Assembly: GCF_900110955.1 (NCBI RefSeq)
Contig: NZ_FOFR01000019.1
Location: forward strand, 1 to 64,000
Source: Lentzea xinjiangensis
Lineage (GTDB): Bacteria; Actinomycetota; Actinomycetes; Mycobacteriales; Pseudonocardiaceae
Length of the DNA stretch: 64,000 nt
Direction of reading: 5' to 3'
Positions within the stretch are counted from its first letter, which is position 1, and each line of letters starts with the position of its first letter. The notes below the pieces were generated by a model, which saw nothing but the letters and a program-made list of their open reading frames with translations, was not told where the DNA came from and did no database searches. The translations under genes were made by a program, and so were the position numbers. Below, piece after piece: positions 9,670-18,304 of the stretch.

Positions 9670-9837
9670 CTAGCACTGCCACGGCGCTTGAGTGTGCCGT
9701 CGTGGATCATGTTGCGTCGGGTTGCGCTCCATCGCGCAGGAAGCGGCTGGCTTCCCGGGACGACGACGGCAGGCCATCCATCCGTCACATGCTCGCTCGC
9801 GATCGACGGGCAGCGTTCCGCCCGCTGATCCGCGAAG

Positions 9838-10686
9838 TCACTCCCCGCCTCCTCCGCCACCGCCACCGTCACCTCCGCCGCCTCCGCCATCGCCCAAGCC
9901 GCCGCCCCAATACCCTCCGTCGCCACCGCCGCCACCGCCGCCGTACCGATTGCGGCCGTACTCGTTGCGGCCGTACCGGTTGTAGCCGTACTGGTGGCTG
10001 ATCGCCTGGGCTCGGGGCGGCGGCTCGGGAAGGCCGAGAGCTTTCCTGATCATGGAGTGGGTCGTGCCGAGGAAGTTGGCGGTCCAGCGGACGTCGTGGT
10101 CGTGCCGTTCGTAGAGCACACGCACCACGACCTCGATCCTCAGCCACGCGGCGTCGCGAAGGTGCTCTCGCTTCGCGGCGAGCTCTTGCGTGGCGCGAAC
10201 GTCGGCATAGGCATCTTCGAGCAGAGCTGGGAAGTCGGCTCCGTGCTCTTCGCGGTAGGCCGCGTAGAAGCGTTGCGTTTCCGCTCGCACCGACTCTTCG
10301 ACACAACGCCGCCGGTCGGGATCATTCTCGTATTCCCACCGCCTGCGATTCTGCGCCTCGGCTGCGAGCTGCCGGCGCCGACCGGGCCACCACGGCAGCC
10401 GGGGCAGCACCAGGGGGTGGGCGGTCACCCATTCCGCGTCTGCCCGCGTCCGGGCGGCTTCCTCCACCTCCCGGCGCTGCTCGGTCAGCCCGAACACCCG
10501 CTCCCGGGACTTCCTCAGCGCGGCTGCTTCACGGGCGGGAACCCTCGCCTGGCGCTGCATCACCACACGCTCGGCCTTGTACAACTCGCGGAGCCGATCG
10601 TCGGTTTCCCGGGCCAGTTCCCGGGCGAACTCCTCACCAGAGATCACCGGGATTCCGTCGTCGCTGGACAAGTATTCGCCGGCCAT
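9838..10686 (-). CDS. coiled-coil protein with Tyr/Asn/Gly-rich tail
   Basis: About 282 aa from ATG 10686 (MAGEYLSSDDG); a GTG 51 bases upstream is also possible, and neither has a strong ribosome site. Residues ~10-190 are charged and helical (many Arg/Glu/Ala), probably coiled coil. Residues ~195-230 (RIEVVVRVLYERHDHDVRWTANFLGTTHSMIRKALGLPE) look like a helix-turn-helix. The C-terminal ~60 residues are low complexity: repeats YGYNRYGRNEYGRNRYGG, then almost pure glycine with Asp. Such tails resemble prion-like or RNA-binding regions. Function unknown; it faces the NACHT-like remnant tail to tail. Confidence 0.65.
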   Translation of the reverse strand: MAGEYLSSDDGIPVISGEEFARELARETDDRLRELYKAERVVMQRQARVPAREAAALRKSRERVFGLTEQRREVEEAARTRADAEWVTAHPLVLPRLPWWPGRRRQLAAEAQNRRRWEYENDPDRRRCVEESVRAETQRFYAAYREEHGADFPALLEDAYADVRATQELAAKREHLRDAAWLRIEVVVRVLYERHDHDVRWTANFLGTTHSMIRKALGLPEPPPRAQAISHQYGYNRYGRNEYGRNRYGGGGGGGDGGYWGGGLGDGGGGGGDGGGGGGGGE

Positions 10687-10769
10687 GCCGCCATCTTGCC
10701 GGAGATGGTCCAGCGCGCTATCACTCGAGCGCACCACGGCGGCGGTCGTCAGGGAGCTGACGGGCAGAA

Positions 10770-11350
10770 CTCCGCTCCAGCACGGAGTCGACCGTGGTGA
10801 GGTCAGGCTTCGTCCGACCGACGTTCATGCCCGTTCCGATCAGCTGCTTTCCGTCACGAGTACCCGACAAGAAGGTCATCGCGCCGCTGATGGCGCTTGA
10901 GGACACCCTTGAACCGTTGCTCGAGGAGCAGTGACCGGTGGGTAGACCGGGTTGACGAGGTCGTCGAAGCTGGATTGGTGACCGGCAACAAGAAGAACGC
11001 ACTTCTCGGAACCGTCTGGCCGAGGTGATCTGCCGGTGATCGCGTAGACCGCGGAGCCGGTCGTGGTGAACGCCGTGTGCGATGGGAGGCCAGGGATCCG
11101 CTTCGGCTCGGAGACCGAGATGGTGACGACTCCGACCGTTGCCCGCGCGGCTGACTGAGCTTGATCTCACCGGTGAGCGGTTCGCCGGCTGGGGATGTCG
11201 CGTACTCCATGGTGTTCGTCGATCGTCCGTAGGTGCCAAGAGGAAAGGTGCGGTCGATGACCGTGTACCGCGCTGATCGCCTGTTGGGCACTCACTCGGA
11301 ATGCCTGGAGGAACTGCGGGGTCGGGACGAGGACTGTCCGCGTGCGCATC
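10770..11350 (-). pseudogene. decayed gene of unknown family
   Basis: Natural-looking protein blocks appear in all three minus frames: TVIDRTFPLGTYGRSTNTM and SPAGEPLTGEIKLS (about 11140-11260), VGVVTISVSEPKRIPGLPS and CVLLVAGHQSSFDDLVNPVY (about 10930-11130), and MTFLSGTRDGKQLIGTGMNV (about 10815-10880). Together they suggest a beta-rich protein broken by several frameshifts. I do not recognise the family. Confidence 0.4.
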
Positions 11351-11394
11351 CGGGGCGGTGACGAGGCGCGATCGACCGCTTCCCCAGGCGGTTC

Positions 11395-11815
11395 CCCGGC
11401 TTGAGGAGGATGTCTTGACCGACGAGCTGTGGGCTTGACTGGAACCGTTGAACCTGGTGTGCCCGAGGTGTTTCCGCTGTCCGGGTTTGCAAGCGTGCGA
11501 GGATCGGGCCGCGTTGGAGGGCATTTCTACGTGGTGCGTACAGGATCGGGTGGACCGTCGTACGCGGTTGGACCGGACTGATCGTGCGGTGCTCGTGCGT
11601 TGGTGCGCCGCCTGCCTCTCATGCTGGGGGGAGCGCCGGTTGGTGACACCAGGCACGGTGTCGCGTTCGCCTCGGCGCTTGGTCGCACAGGAGTGGACAC
11701 ATCCGAACCGGAGCGGGCGTCCTCCGGTTGACGACACCGTGGTGACGTTGATCCTGCGGAGGGCGCGGGAGGACACCGCATGGGGTTACCGCAGAGTCCA
11801 CGTGAACTGCTCGTG
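11395..11815 (+). pseudogene. transposase debris (IS5-type and integrase-core)
   Basis: 11395-11450 reads VLTDELWA then a stop, the start motif of an IS5-type transposase (the same motif is seen on the minus strand near 54290-54320). About 11560-11810 reads RRLVAQEWTHPNRSGRPPVD and TLILRRAREDTAWGYRRVHV, typical of the region before the DDE domain of IS481/IS3-like integrase-core transposases. Both are short and broken. Confidence 0.6.
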
Positions 11816-12035
11816 GCAGGTGTTGGTCGACTCGTTGTTCGTCGCCGGGAACGAAGGGCTGGCGCCGTGCGGCAGAAGATGTGGTCGTGTGTGCCTTCCC
11901 GATCGGCCGGGACCGATCTCAAGCCCGCACCAACGCGCCGGGGGAATACCGACGGCTTTCGGACCGACGGACACGCCTTGGAACGCCGTCTGCTGCCGCA
12001 CTCCGCGCGTCGTGAGGGTTGTTGTTCACGGCCTG

Positions 12036-12055
12036 GCCGCTCGTGAACGAGCGGC
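12036..12055. terminator. short perfect hairpin downstream of the response regulator
   Basis: gccgctcg-tgaa-cgagcggc, an 8-bp perfect stem with a TGAA tetraloop, about 80 bp beyond the stop of the leftward two-component operon. It is a likely terminator for that operon. Confidence 0.55.
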
Positions 12056-12134
12056 GCGGAAGACACCACGCCGTATGCGGCCGGGCTTTCTGGTGCTGCC
12101 GTCGAGCGGCGTGCACCTGTGGCTTCCGACCGCG

Positions 12135-12827
12135 TCACTGCGGCGGCTGACCACCGAGCGGGTGGTCGGCGGGTGGCAGGCGCAGATGGCTGGCGAGCAG
12201 CGCGGCCTGCACGCGGTTGTCCAGCCGGAGCTTGGTCAGGGTGCGGGACACGTAGGTCTTGACCGTGGACACGCTCATGTACAGGCGTTCGGCGATCTCG
12301 GCGTTGTTCAGCCCGAGGCCGACGTGGCCCAGCACCTCGCGCTCCCGCTCGCTGAGCAGGCCGAGCCGTTCGGCGGCGTCTGGGAACGCGGTTCGCGCCG
12401 CGGTCTCGCGGGCGGAGAGGCGCCGCAGCATCCGGCGGCCGACCTCGGCGGTGAGCACCGACGCGCCGCCGCTCACCGCCCGGATCGCGTTGATCAGGTC
12501 CGCCGGCGTGAGCTGCTTGAGGAGGAACCCGTCCGCGCCCGCAGTGAGCGCGTCGATCATCAACTGGTCGTCGTTGAACGTGGTCAGCGCCAGTACGAGC
12601 GGCGGGTTCCGGTCCTCCTTCAACTGCGCGGTGGCGGTCACGCCGTCCACCCTCGGCATCCGCAGGTCCATCAGCACCACATCGGGTCGGCGCTCGCGGC
12701 AGACCGCGACCGCCTCGGCACCATCGCCCGCCTCGCCGACCACCTCGATGTCCGGCGCGGACTGCAGGATCGCCGTCGTCCCGGCGCGGATCAGGGCCTG
12801 GTCGTCGACGACGAGAACCTTGATCAT
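12135..12827 (-). CDS. NarL-family response regulator
   Basis: 230-aa response regulator of a two-component system. Residues 1-120 are a receiver with Asp8/Asp9, phospho-acceptor Asp54 (VVLMDLRMP), Thr82-83 and Lys104. Residues ~165-225 are a LuxR-type helix-turn-helix (LSEREREVLGHVGLGLNNAEIAERLYMSVSTVKTYV). Start ATG 12827 overlaps the kinase stop by four bases (ATGA), so the two proteins are translationally coupled. It should be phosphorylated by the partner kinase and bind promoters as a dimer. Targets are unknown; the divergent epimerase gene is a candidate. Confidence 0.93.
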   Translation of the reverse strand: MIKVLVVDDQALIRAGTTAILQSAPDIEVVGEAGDGAEAVAVCRERRPDVVLMDLRMPRVDGVTATAQLKEDRNPPLVLALTTFNDDQLMIDALTAGADGFLLKQLTPADLINAIRAVSGGASVLTAEVGRRMLRRLSARETAARTAFPDAAERLGLLSEREREVLGHVGLGLNNAEIAERLYMSVSTVKTYVSRTLTKLRLDNRVQAALLASHLRLPPADHPLGGQPPQ

Positions 12828-14044
12828 GACGCCGATCGTCGCACGGGGCTGTCGCCACCGCGCGGCGGCAGGTCGGCCCGCAGCACGAACCGGGCCTCGT
12901 CCCGCACCGGCTCGGCCGTGAGGCTGCCGCCCGCCAGCGACGCCTCCTCGGCGAGCAGGCGCAACCCGCGGCCCGTCCCGGGCAGGGAAGGCCGATCGTT
13001 CGGTGCGAGCGGACTGGTCACGGTGAGCCGTGCGCCGTCGTCCCCGCAGCTGAGCCGGATGTGCACGCGCGGCTCGCCGGCGTGGCGCAGCACGTTGGCC
13101 AGCGACTCGCGGACGATGCGGTAGCACAGGTCCCCGGTGACGGGGTCGCACCCGTCGGCGGACTCGTCCAGCTGGCAGGACACCTCCACGCCGAGCGACC
13201 GGTAGTCGCGCACCAGGTCCTCGACGTCGACGATGCCGAACCGTGCTGCCCCGCCGTCCGCGTCCGGTGCGGACAGCACGTCGAGCACCTCGCCGAGCTG
13301 CCCGATGGCCTCCCGGCCGACCTCGGCGATCAACTCGCAGCGCCGTCTGATCGACTCGGTCGCGGCGGCGTCGACGCTGATCGCGCCCGCCATGGTCACC
13401 ATGACGGTGACGTGGTGGCCGACGCCGTCGTGCATCATCGACGCCAGCCGCGCCCGTTCGGTCAGACGGCGTTCGCGCAGGGTGCTCTCCCACAGTCGTT
13501 GTTGCCGCTCCGCGGACTGCACCGCGTGCCGTTCGCGCTCGGCGAGAGCATCCTCGAGGCTGTTCTTGGCCAGTCCCATGACGAACGGCGCCGCCGCGGC
13601 GAGCGCCCAGTAGACCAGGCCGTTGAGCCCGTTCGCGGGCAGGCTGCGCTCGAACTCGAACAGACTCCCGGCGCCGGTCACCGGTTCGAACAGCGCCTGG
13701 TGGGCGGGCCAGACCAGCAGCAGCGCCATGCCCGCGAAGGCGGGCGGCCAGCGGCGTCGCCTGGCCAGCGAGTAGGTCATCACGTAGATCGGGTACGGGA
13801 GGTCCGTCAGGACGAACGTGACGCACGCGACCACTGTGGCGGCCCAGTCGAACTCCCGACGCCACAGCGCCAGAACGACTGCGCACAAGGCCGAGATCGT
13901 GGCAAAGGCGATCGGCGTCGGTGCCGGCGCCACGCGATGCAGGCCGGTCAGCAGCCCGATGGCAGCAGGACCGCCGATCACCAGCGCCACCATCGCGTCA
14001 CGCGCCCGGCGTGAGCGGAACAGGTGCTGCCAGCGTCGCATCAC
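12824..14044 (-). CDS. NarL-type sensor histidine kinase
   Basis: 406-aa membrane kinase. Residues ~18-165 hold five or six hydrophobic segments with no large outside loop, so the signal is probably sensed in or near the membrane. The HisKA_3 dimerisation box is ARLASMMHDGVGHHVTVMVT with the phospho-acceptor His in MMHDGVGH. A HATPase_c domain follows (N box in YRIVRESLANVLRHA; G box GTGRGLRLLAEEA). Two adjacent ATGs can start it. It is cotranscribed with the regulator at 12135-12827 and divergent from the gene at 14210. Confidence 0.92.
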   Translation of the reverse strand: MMRRWQHLFRSRRARDAMVALVIGGPAAIGLLTGLHRVAPAPTPIAFATISALCAVVLALWRREFDWAATVVACVTFVLTDLPYPIYVMTYSLARRRRWPPAFAGMALLLVWPAHQALFEPVTGAGSLFEFERSLPANGLNGLVYWALAAAAPFVMGLAKNSLEDALAERERHAVQSAERQQRLWESTLRERRLTERARLASMMHDGVGHHVTVMVTMAGAISVDAAATESIRRRCELIAEVGREAIGQLGEVLDVLSAPDADGGAARFGIVDVEDLVRDYRSLGVEVSCQLDESADGCDPVTGDLCYRIVRESLANVLRHAGEPRVHIRLSCGDDGARLTVTSPLAPNDRPSLPGTGRGLRLLAEEASLAGGSLTAEPVRDEARFVLRADLPPRGGDSPVRRSAS

Positions 14045-14209
14045 TCACACCATGCAAGCAGCACGACCGCCGCGGGGCGACTCGCGAGGCACGATCGGGT
14101 GGCGCGTCAACCGGAGTCCACAAGGCGGCGCAGATCGTCACCGGCAGACGACGCGGCCGATGCCTCCACAGCGGTTCTCTGGAGAGGACCGATTCTCCCG
14201 GAGGTAACG

Positions 14210-15340
14210 ATGACCACAGTCCTGCAGCGCCCCGAGCGCGCTGCCGTCCAGGCCAAGCCCCCACGTCGGCGGACTCCGGTATCAACGCCGCGTCCCGGCG
14301 GCATCGCGGTGGTCCTGGGAGGCCGGGCAGAGGTCTTCCGGCTGGCCCCGGTGCTCGCCGGGCTGGGTGATGCGGCCAGGGTGGTGCGCGCCGACCGGCG
14401 CCTGCCGTCCGTGCCGCGTGACCGCAGCTGCTCGATCGCCGCGACGATGGAGCGGCTGGGCCGGACGTTCGCCGCCGACCGCCCGGAGGCGGTCGTGGTG
14501 CACGGCGCGTCCGACATCGCGCTCGCCGGGGCGCTGGCCGCCGACGCGAACGACATCCCGCTGGTGCGCGTGGGCGCCGGGTTGCGCAGCCACGACCTCG
14601 ACTCCACCGAGGAGCAGAACCGGGTGCTGATCGACCGTGCCGCCAGGGTGCTGTGCGCGCCCACCCAGGCCTCCGTCGCCAACCTGCGGGCCGAGGGACT
14701 CGAAAGCCGGGACGTCAGGCTGACCGGCAGCACCGCGGTCGAGGCCGCGCGCCACCGCCTCATGGCGGAGGTGCACCGCCTCGCTGTCGTGCGCCGGTGG
14801 GGTCTCGAGCCGGACCGGTACGCGCTGGCCACGATCGACCACCCGGACAACGTCGACGACGAGGAGGCGCTGTTCGGGATCATGAACCAGCTGGCCGGCC
14901 TGGTGGACGCCGGTCACCCGGTCGTGGTGCCCGCGCACCCGCGGACGAGGGCGGCGATCGAGCGCAGCGGCGTGCTGTCGTGCGGAATGCGCGTACGGGT
15001 GGTTGACCGGTTGTGGCACTCGGAGTTCCTGGCGCTGGCCGCGCACGCCGGACTGCTGGTCACCGACTCGGGCGCCGTGCAGAAGGAGGCGACGGTCCTC
15101 AAGCGGCCGCTGCTGGTCGCGCGGAGGTCGACGGAGTGTCCGGAGGTCCTGGAGGACTTCGGCCGAGCGGTCGGCCGGCACGACGACCTCACCGCACTCG
15201 CCCTGGACTGGCTGGCCGACGACGGTCGCCGCGCCCGCTTGGCGGAGCTGCCCTCACCGTTCGGTGACGGGGAAGCCGGCGCACGCATCGCGGACGCGGC
15301 TCGCGCCGTGACCCGGCCCGTGGTTCGCGTCGTCGGGTGA
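14210..15340 (+). CDS. UDP-N-acetylglucosamine 2-epimerase-like protein
   Basis: 376 aa. ATG 14210 follows a good ribosome site (ggaggtaacg). After a 30-residue basic leader the protein matches the WecB/UDP-GlcNAc 2-epimerase fold: VVHGASDIALAGALAA, LVRVGAGLRS, EEQNRVLIDRAARVLCAPTQ, DHPDNVDDE, VVPAHPRTRAAIE and TDSGAVQKEA. These correspond to the family's HGD, HVEAGLR, PEE.NR, H.RE and TDSGG.QEE positions, but several are altered (HGA for HGD, SGA for SGG). A diverged epimerase or a related glycosyl-transfer enzyme of cell-surface or antibiotic sugar metabolism is likely. The gene diverges from the two-component operon across 165 bp. Confidence 0.78.
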   Translation: MTTVLQRPERAAVQAKPPRRRTPVSTPRPGGIAVVLGGRAEVFRLAPVLAGLGDAARVVRADRRLPSVPRDRSCSIAATMERLGRTFAADRPEAVVVHGASDIALAGALAADANDIPLVRVGAGLRSHDLDSTEEQNRVLIDRAARVLCAPTQASVANLRAEGLESRDVRLTGSTAVEAARHRLMAEVHRLAVVRRWGLEPDRYALATIDHPDNVDDEEALFGIMNQLAGLVDAGHPVVVPAHPRTRAAIERSGVLSCGMRVRVVDRLWHSEFLALAAHAGLLVTDSGAVQKEATVLKRPLLVARRSTECPEVLEDFGRAVGRHDDLTALALDWLADDGRRARLAELPSPFGDGEAGARIADAARAVTRPVVRVVG

Positions 15341-15355
15341 GGGCGGACCCTCGCC

Positions 15356-16336
15356 TCAGCCGGTGCTGCCGGTCTGCTCGGTGCGGCGTCGTCGTGCCAC
15401 GAGGGAGACGATCACGTACACGACCAGCGCGATGTTCATCAAGGTCAACACCGTGGACAGCTGTGGGGCGTCCGCTGCCACCTGCACGGTGATCAACGCG
15501 TCGTGCAGGACGTGAATGGTGATCAAGGGCCACAGCAGCCGTCCCTGCCGGTACGCCCAGGCGCTCAGCAGTGCCCAGGGCACCTTCTCGATCACGGCGA
15601 TTCCGTAGTAGGCGTGGAAGGACAAGCGCGCGACGACGGCGAGAACGTACATGAGCCATTTCGGTACGTTCCAGAGCTCACACGTCCGGATGACGGCCGC
15701 GTTGGCGATGATCTCTTCGCTGACGCCCGCCGCGATCGACCAGGTGATCCAGTGGGCCAGCTGGAGCCCGCGGTCCGCTTGGATCGAGCTCGCCGGAAAG
15801 TCGTGGCCTTCCGAGACGGCGTCGACGATGGCGCTGATCGGCGCCGACAACATCTGCGACACCACCCAGATGCCGGCGGCGTAGAAGGCCGGCCGCAAAC
15901 CGCAGGAGGTGAGCCGACCTGCTGTGAGCGGCGCACCCGCTCCGCGAAACGTCGCGAGGACGGCCAGGGCGACGACGATCGCCAGGCCGTTGAAGAACAT
16001 GCCGCGCCACAGGTCGGACGCGCCTGCCGAGCCTCCTGCGGCGGGTTCCGCCAGCCGCGAGATCGCCAGGTAGATCGGCCAGCCGAACGCCAGCGCATAG
16101 GCGCAGCACGCGACGGCCAGCAACAACACCTTTCGGCGGTGAGGGTTCCCTTCGACCGGGCGGAGGCGGGTGAACGGCCAGAACGCGGTCCCGGTGGACG
16201 GTTCGAATTCGCGGGAAGGTTGATTCGATCGCAATTGATTCCTGCCCTCGATTCCTGTTGCGACCGGTCGAACCGGGCAATGGGGGTCCGAACAGAAAGA
16301 TCTGTGACAGCCGGTATCGGCAGCGTAGCGCTCCAC
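15356..16336 (-). CDS. CPBP-family intramembrane metalloprotease
   Basis: 326 aa; the actual start may be internal, since the first ~65 residues are polar and unlike the family. About seven hydrophobic segments lie between residues 68 and 315. The Abi/CPBP signature is present: SEEIIANAAVIR (EE...R motif 1), ARLSFHAYYG (motif 2 with His) and TIHVLHDAL (motif 3, H...D). These proteases clip membrane proteins or prenyl-type substrates. The gene converges with the epimerase gene with 15 bp between stops, which contain a short hairpin. Confidence 0.78.
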   Translation of the reverse strand: MERYAADTGCHRSFCSDPHCPVRPVATGIEGRNQLRSNQPSREFEPSTGTAFWPFTRLRPVEGNPHRRKVLLLAVACCAYALAFGWPIYLAISRLAEPAAGGSAGASDLWRGMFFNGLAIVVALAVLATFRGAGAPLTAGRLTSCGLRPAFYAAGIWVVSQMLSAPISAIVDAVSEGHDFPASSIQADRGLQLAHWITWSIAAGVSEEIIANAAVIRTCELWNVPKWLMYVLAVVARLSFHAYYGIAVIEKVPWALLSAWAYRQGRLLWPLITIHVLHDALITVQVAADAPQLSTVLTLMNIALVVYVIVSLVARRRRTEQTGSTG

Positions 16337-16398
16337 TCAGTGCAGTGTTCGACCGCTGCATCGCACAATGGAGTGGTTTCATCGAGCGTAAGCAGGCG

Positions 16399-16590
16399 CT
16401 AAAGGTTGTCCCGTAATGATCAAGAGTGTTGGCGGGGCAAGGGGTGAGAGCTGCGTCGCCTGCTGCCTGTGGTCGTTCAGGCGGTCATGGCTAGGTTGCG
16501 CAACTGGGCGATGCCTCGGGTGGCGAGCCAGACGCCGTCGCGTTTGCGGCGGCAGTTGCGCAGGATGTTTCAGGACTTTATGTGCGCTAG
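16399..16590 (-). mobile_element. right-end remnant of the IS5 element at 93-998
   Basis: Starts with the same 18-bp inverted repeat (16399-16416) and follows the complete copy through the 3' end of its transposase, with about 85-90 percent identity by eye, until it is cut at about 16590 by a second IS5-type end (agagcctgtcctc). It is an old, diverged copy overwritten by a younger element. Confidence 0.75.
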
Positions 16591-16599
16591 AGCCTGTCC

Positions 16600-16878
16600 T
16601 CAAAGCCAAAGTGTGAGAGTGGCCAGGTCAATCATGGCTTGGTAGGACAGGGCGGTCTTGTCGTAGCGAGTGGCGATCGCGCGGAACTGCTTGAGTCGGT
16701 TGAAGCAGCGTTCGACGACGTTGCGGCGTTTATAGATCATCGGATCGAAGGCGGGCGGCCGGCCGCCCGCCTGGCCGCGGCGTGCGCGGCCGTCGCGTTG
16801 GTCGCGGCGTTCGGGGATGGTGGCCCGGATGCCGCGACGGCGCAGGTGAGCGCGGATGGCCCGGCTGGAATAGCCCTC
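16600..16878 (-). pseudogene. IS5-type transposase, C-terminal 92 residues
   Basis: Reads EGYSSRAIRAHLRRRGIRAT, PERRDQRDGRARRGQAGGRP and RRNVVERCFNRLKQFRAIAT, the last third of a DDE transposase with the final catalytic Glu. The first two catalytic Asp residues are missing. It continues in frame from the LuxR ATPase gene at 16879, so the two now form one chimeric frame. The right end agagcctgtcctcaaagcc near 16588 is the element's terminus. Confidence 0.8.
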
Positions 16879-17712
16879 TGCGGCCAGCAGCAGGAACCCC
16901 TGGGCGGGACGCGGCAACACCGCGCTGCGGCGCGCCCACGCCTCCACGACCTGCGCGTCAACGCGTACGCCTTCCACCGCGCCCCACCCGTCTGCCAGCG
17001 CTGCCGGGGTGGCTGCATGTGGCAGCGTCACCAGGGCGTGCAGGTTGCCGCGAGCCTCGGCCACCACCCGGTCGCGCACCCCGGGGTCCACCGGGCCGCG
17101 CCACCGGGCTTCCAGCAGAGCGGCGGCGTCCCTCTCGCCGAGGGTGGTCAGTCGCAGGCGCGGCAGGCCGTCCAGTTCGAGGTGCTCTTGAACGTCGCGC
17201 ACGGCGAAAACCACCGCGCAGCGGAGAGCATCGATCCGGCGCGCGGCGAACGTCAGCACGCGCCGTGACGGTGCGTCCCACCAGCGCCAGTCGTCGGCCA
17301 CGCACACCAACGGCGTGCGGCTCGAGCTGTGTGCCAGCAGCTCCACCAACGCCACCCCGACCCTCTGCTCGTCCACTGCGACGTCGGCTCCCCGGCAGGT
17401 GAGCAGGGTCAGCAGCGCCGAGCGCAACGGCTCGGCCAGCCGGTCCACCTCCGCGCGCAGCGGCGTGCACAGCCGGTGCAGCGCCGCGAAGGGCAGCGTC
17501 CGCTCGGACAAGGCGCCGGCGACCCGCAGCACCCGGACGTCCGCCGAGGCCGACAACGCGCTCTCCAGGAGTGCCGTCGTACCCGCACCCGCCTCACCGG
17601 CCATCACGAGCGCACCGCCCCGACCGGCGCGCGCCGCCGCCACGAGACGGGTCAGCACCGCAGCCTCCTCGTCCCGGCCAGTCAAGACCGGCCGCACCCC
17701 CTGGTCATCCAC
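16879..17712 (-). pseudogene. LuxR-family (LAL-type) ATPase regulator, truncated by transposase
   Basis: N-terminal ~278 residues of a large ATP-binding LuxR regulator (LTGRDEEAAVLTRLVAAARA, VLRVAGALSERTLPFAALHR, LAHSSSRTPLVCVADDWRWW). The Walker A motif reads GEAGAGTTALLE, with Thr where Lys is expected, so ATP binding is doubtful. The family is normally 850-1000 aa with a C-terminal helix-turn-helix. Here it ends at LLLAA and runs in frame into IS5-type transposase sequence. Regulatory function should be lost. Confidence 0.75.
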
Positions 17713-17988
17713 GGCCTACCGCGCTCCTCCCACACCCAGTCGGCACGTCGCCTTGATCTTGGGCCCTTTTTGCTGACGTGTCAACAAAGTATGTTCGGGT
17801 GGCTCTGTCCCCGCGGATGAGCCGGACGCAGCCGTTGTGCCGCGCACCTGCAAGATCCCGATCGCCACGGCGTCCTACGGGCCGGTTGCCCGTGACGTTG
17901 TCCACCGCCGGCGAGGAAGTCGTGGAGCTGAACCGTGCGACCCCGGCGCGGGGGGTGTCCCTATGGATCTTGTCAACCAGGAACTCGA

Positions 17989-18294
17989 TCAGTTGTGGTC
18001 GGTGAGCCGGTTCGTGAGGTCGTCCAGGCACGTGGCGAGTTCCTGTGCGCTTGTGAGTTCATAGTGAACTGGGTCGACGACGCCGGTCGCGAGGTTCCCG
18101 GTGTCGAGTTCAGCCTCGCCGCTGGTCCACACGGTGAGCTGGCCTGCCATATCGCCGGTCTCGCAGGTGACCCAGGCGGCGGACTTGTCACGCTCGGGGC
18201 CGAACGTCAGCTGCCACTGGATCCCCGCGCGTTCCCACTGTGGCGCGTACGCGCGTACGGCCGCGGCGAACTGGGCGAGGTCGAGTTCGATCAC
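17989..18294 (-). CDS. small cytoplasmic protein, unknown function
   Basis: 101 aa (MIELDLAQFAAAVRAYAPQW...). Tryptophan-rich (W20, W27, W41, W56) with mixed alpha/beta character: a helix, then strands IQWQLTFGP, AAWVTCET, AGQLTVWTSG, and a C-terminal helix (AQELATCLDDLTNRL). The shape recalls small immunity-type proteins, but I cannot assign a family. It ends 10 bp from the IS110 transposase and is probably its older neighbour. Confidence 0.6.
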   Translation of the reverse strand: MIELDLAQFAAAVRAYAPQWERAGIQWQLTFGPERDKSAAWVTCETGDMAGQLTVWTSGEAELDTGNLATGVVDPVHYELTSAQELATCLDDLTNRLTDHN

Positions 18295-18304
18295 GTTGGT
18301 GATG

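Larger units (their letters stand above)
6066..9828 (+). pseudogene. NACHT/STAND-like large protein, 5'-truncated and split by IS701
   Basis: C-terminal ~720 residues of a large protein that begins in frame at about 6066, where transposase debris replaces the missing N-terminus. Near the left end, RVAFAHSSFAAFLAARHLA resembles the fH.sf.EyLAA motif that closes NACHT/STAND NTPase modules. The rest is Leu/Ala/Arg-rich helical sequence, as in their sensor regions. IS701 (8221-9669) interrupts codon LA; removing it with one CTAG copy restores the frame (TQRL-ALPRRLSVPSWIM...) to a stop at 9826-9828. No Walker motifs remain. The original role might be signal sensing or phage defence; that is inference only. 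Confidence 0.6.

Noticed and set aside
11448-13124. 558-aa forward frame
   Set aside because: Only its first ~120 residues match a transposase fragment; the rest is antisense to the two-component genes.
12135-13886. 583-aa leftward frame spanning the kinase and regulator
   Set aside because: Its N-terminal 350 residues are an Arg-rich out-of-frame shadow of the kinase; only the last 230 residues (the regulator) are real.
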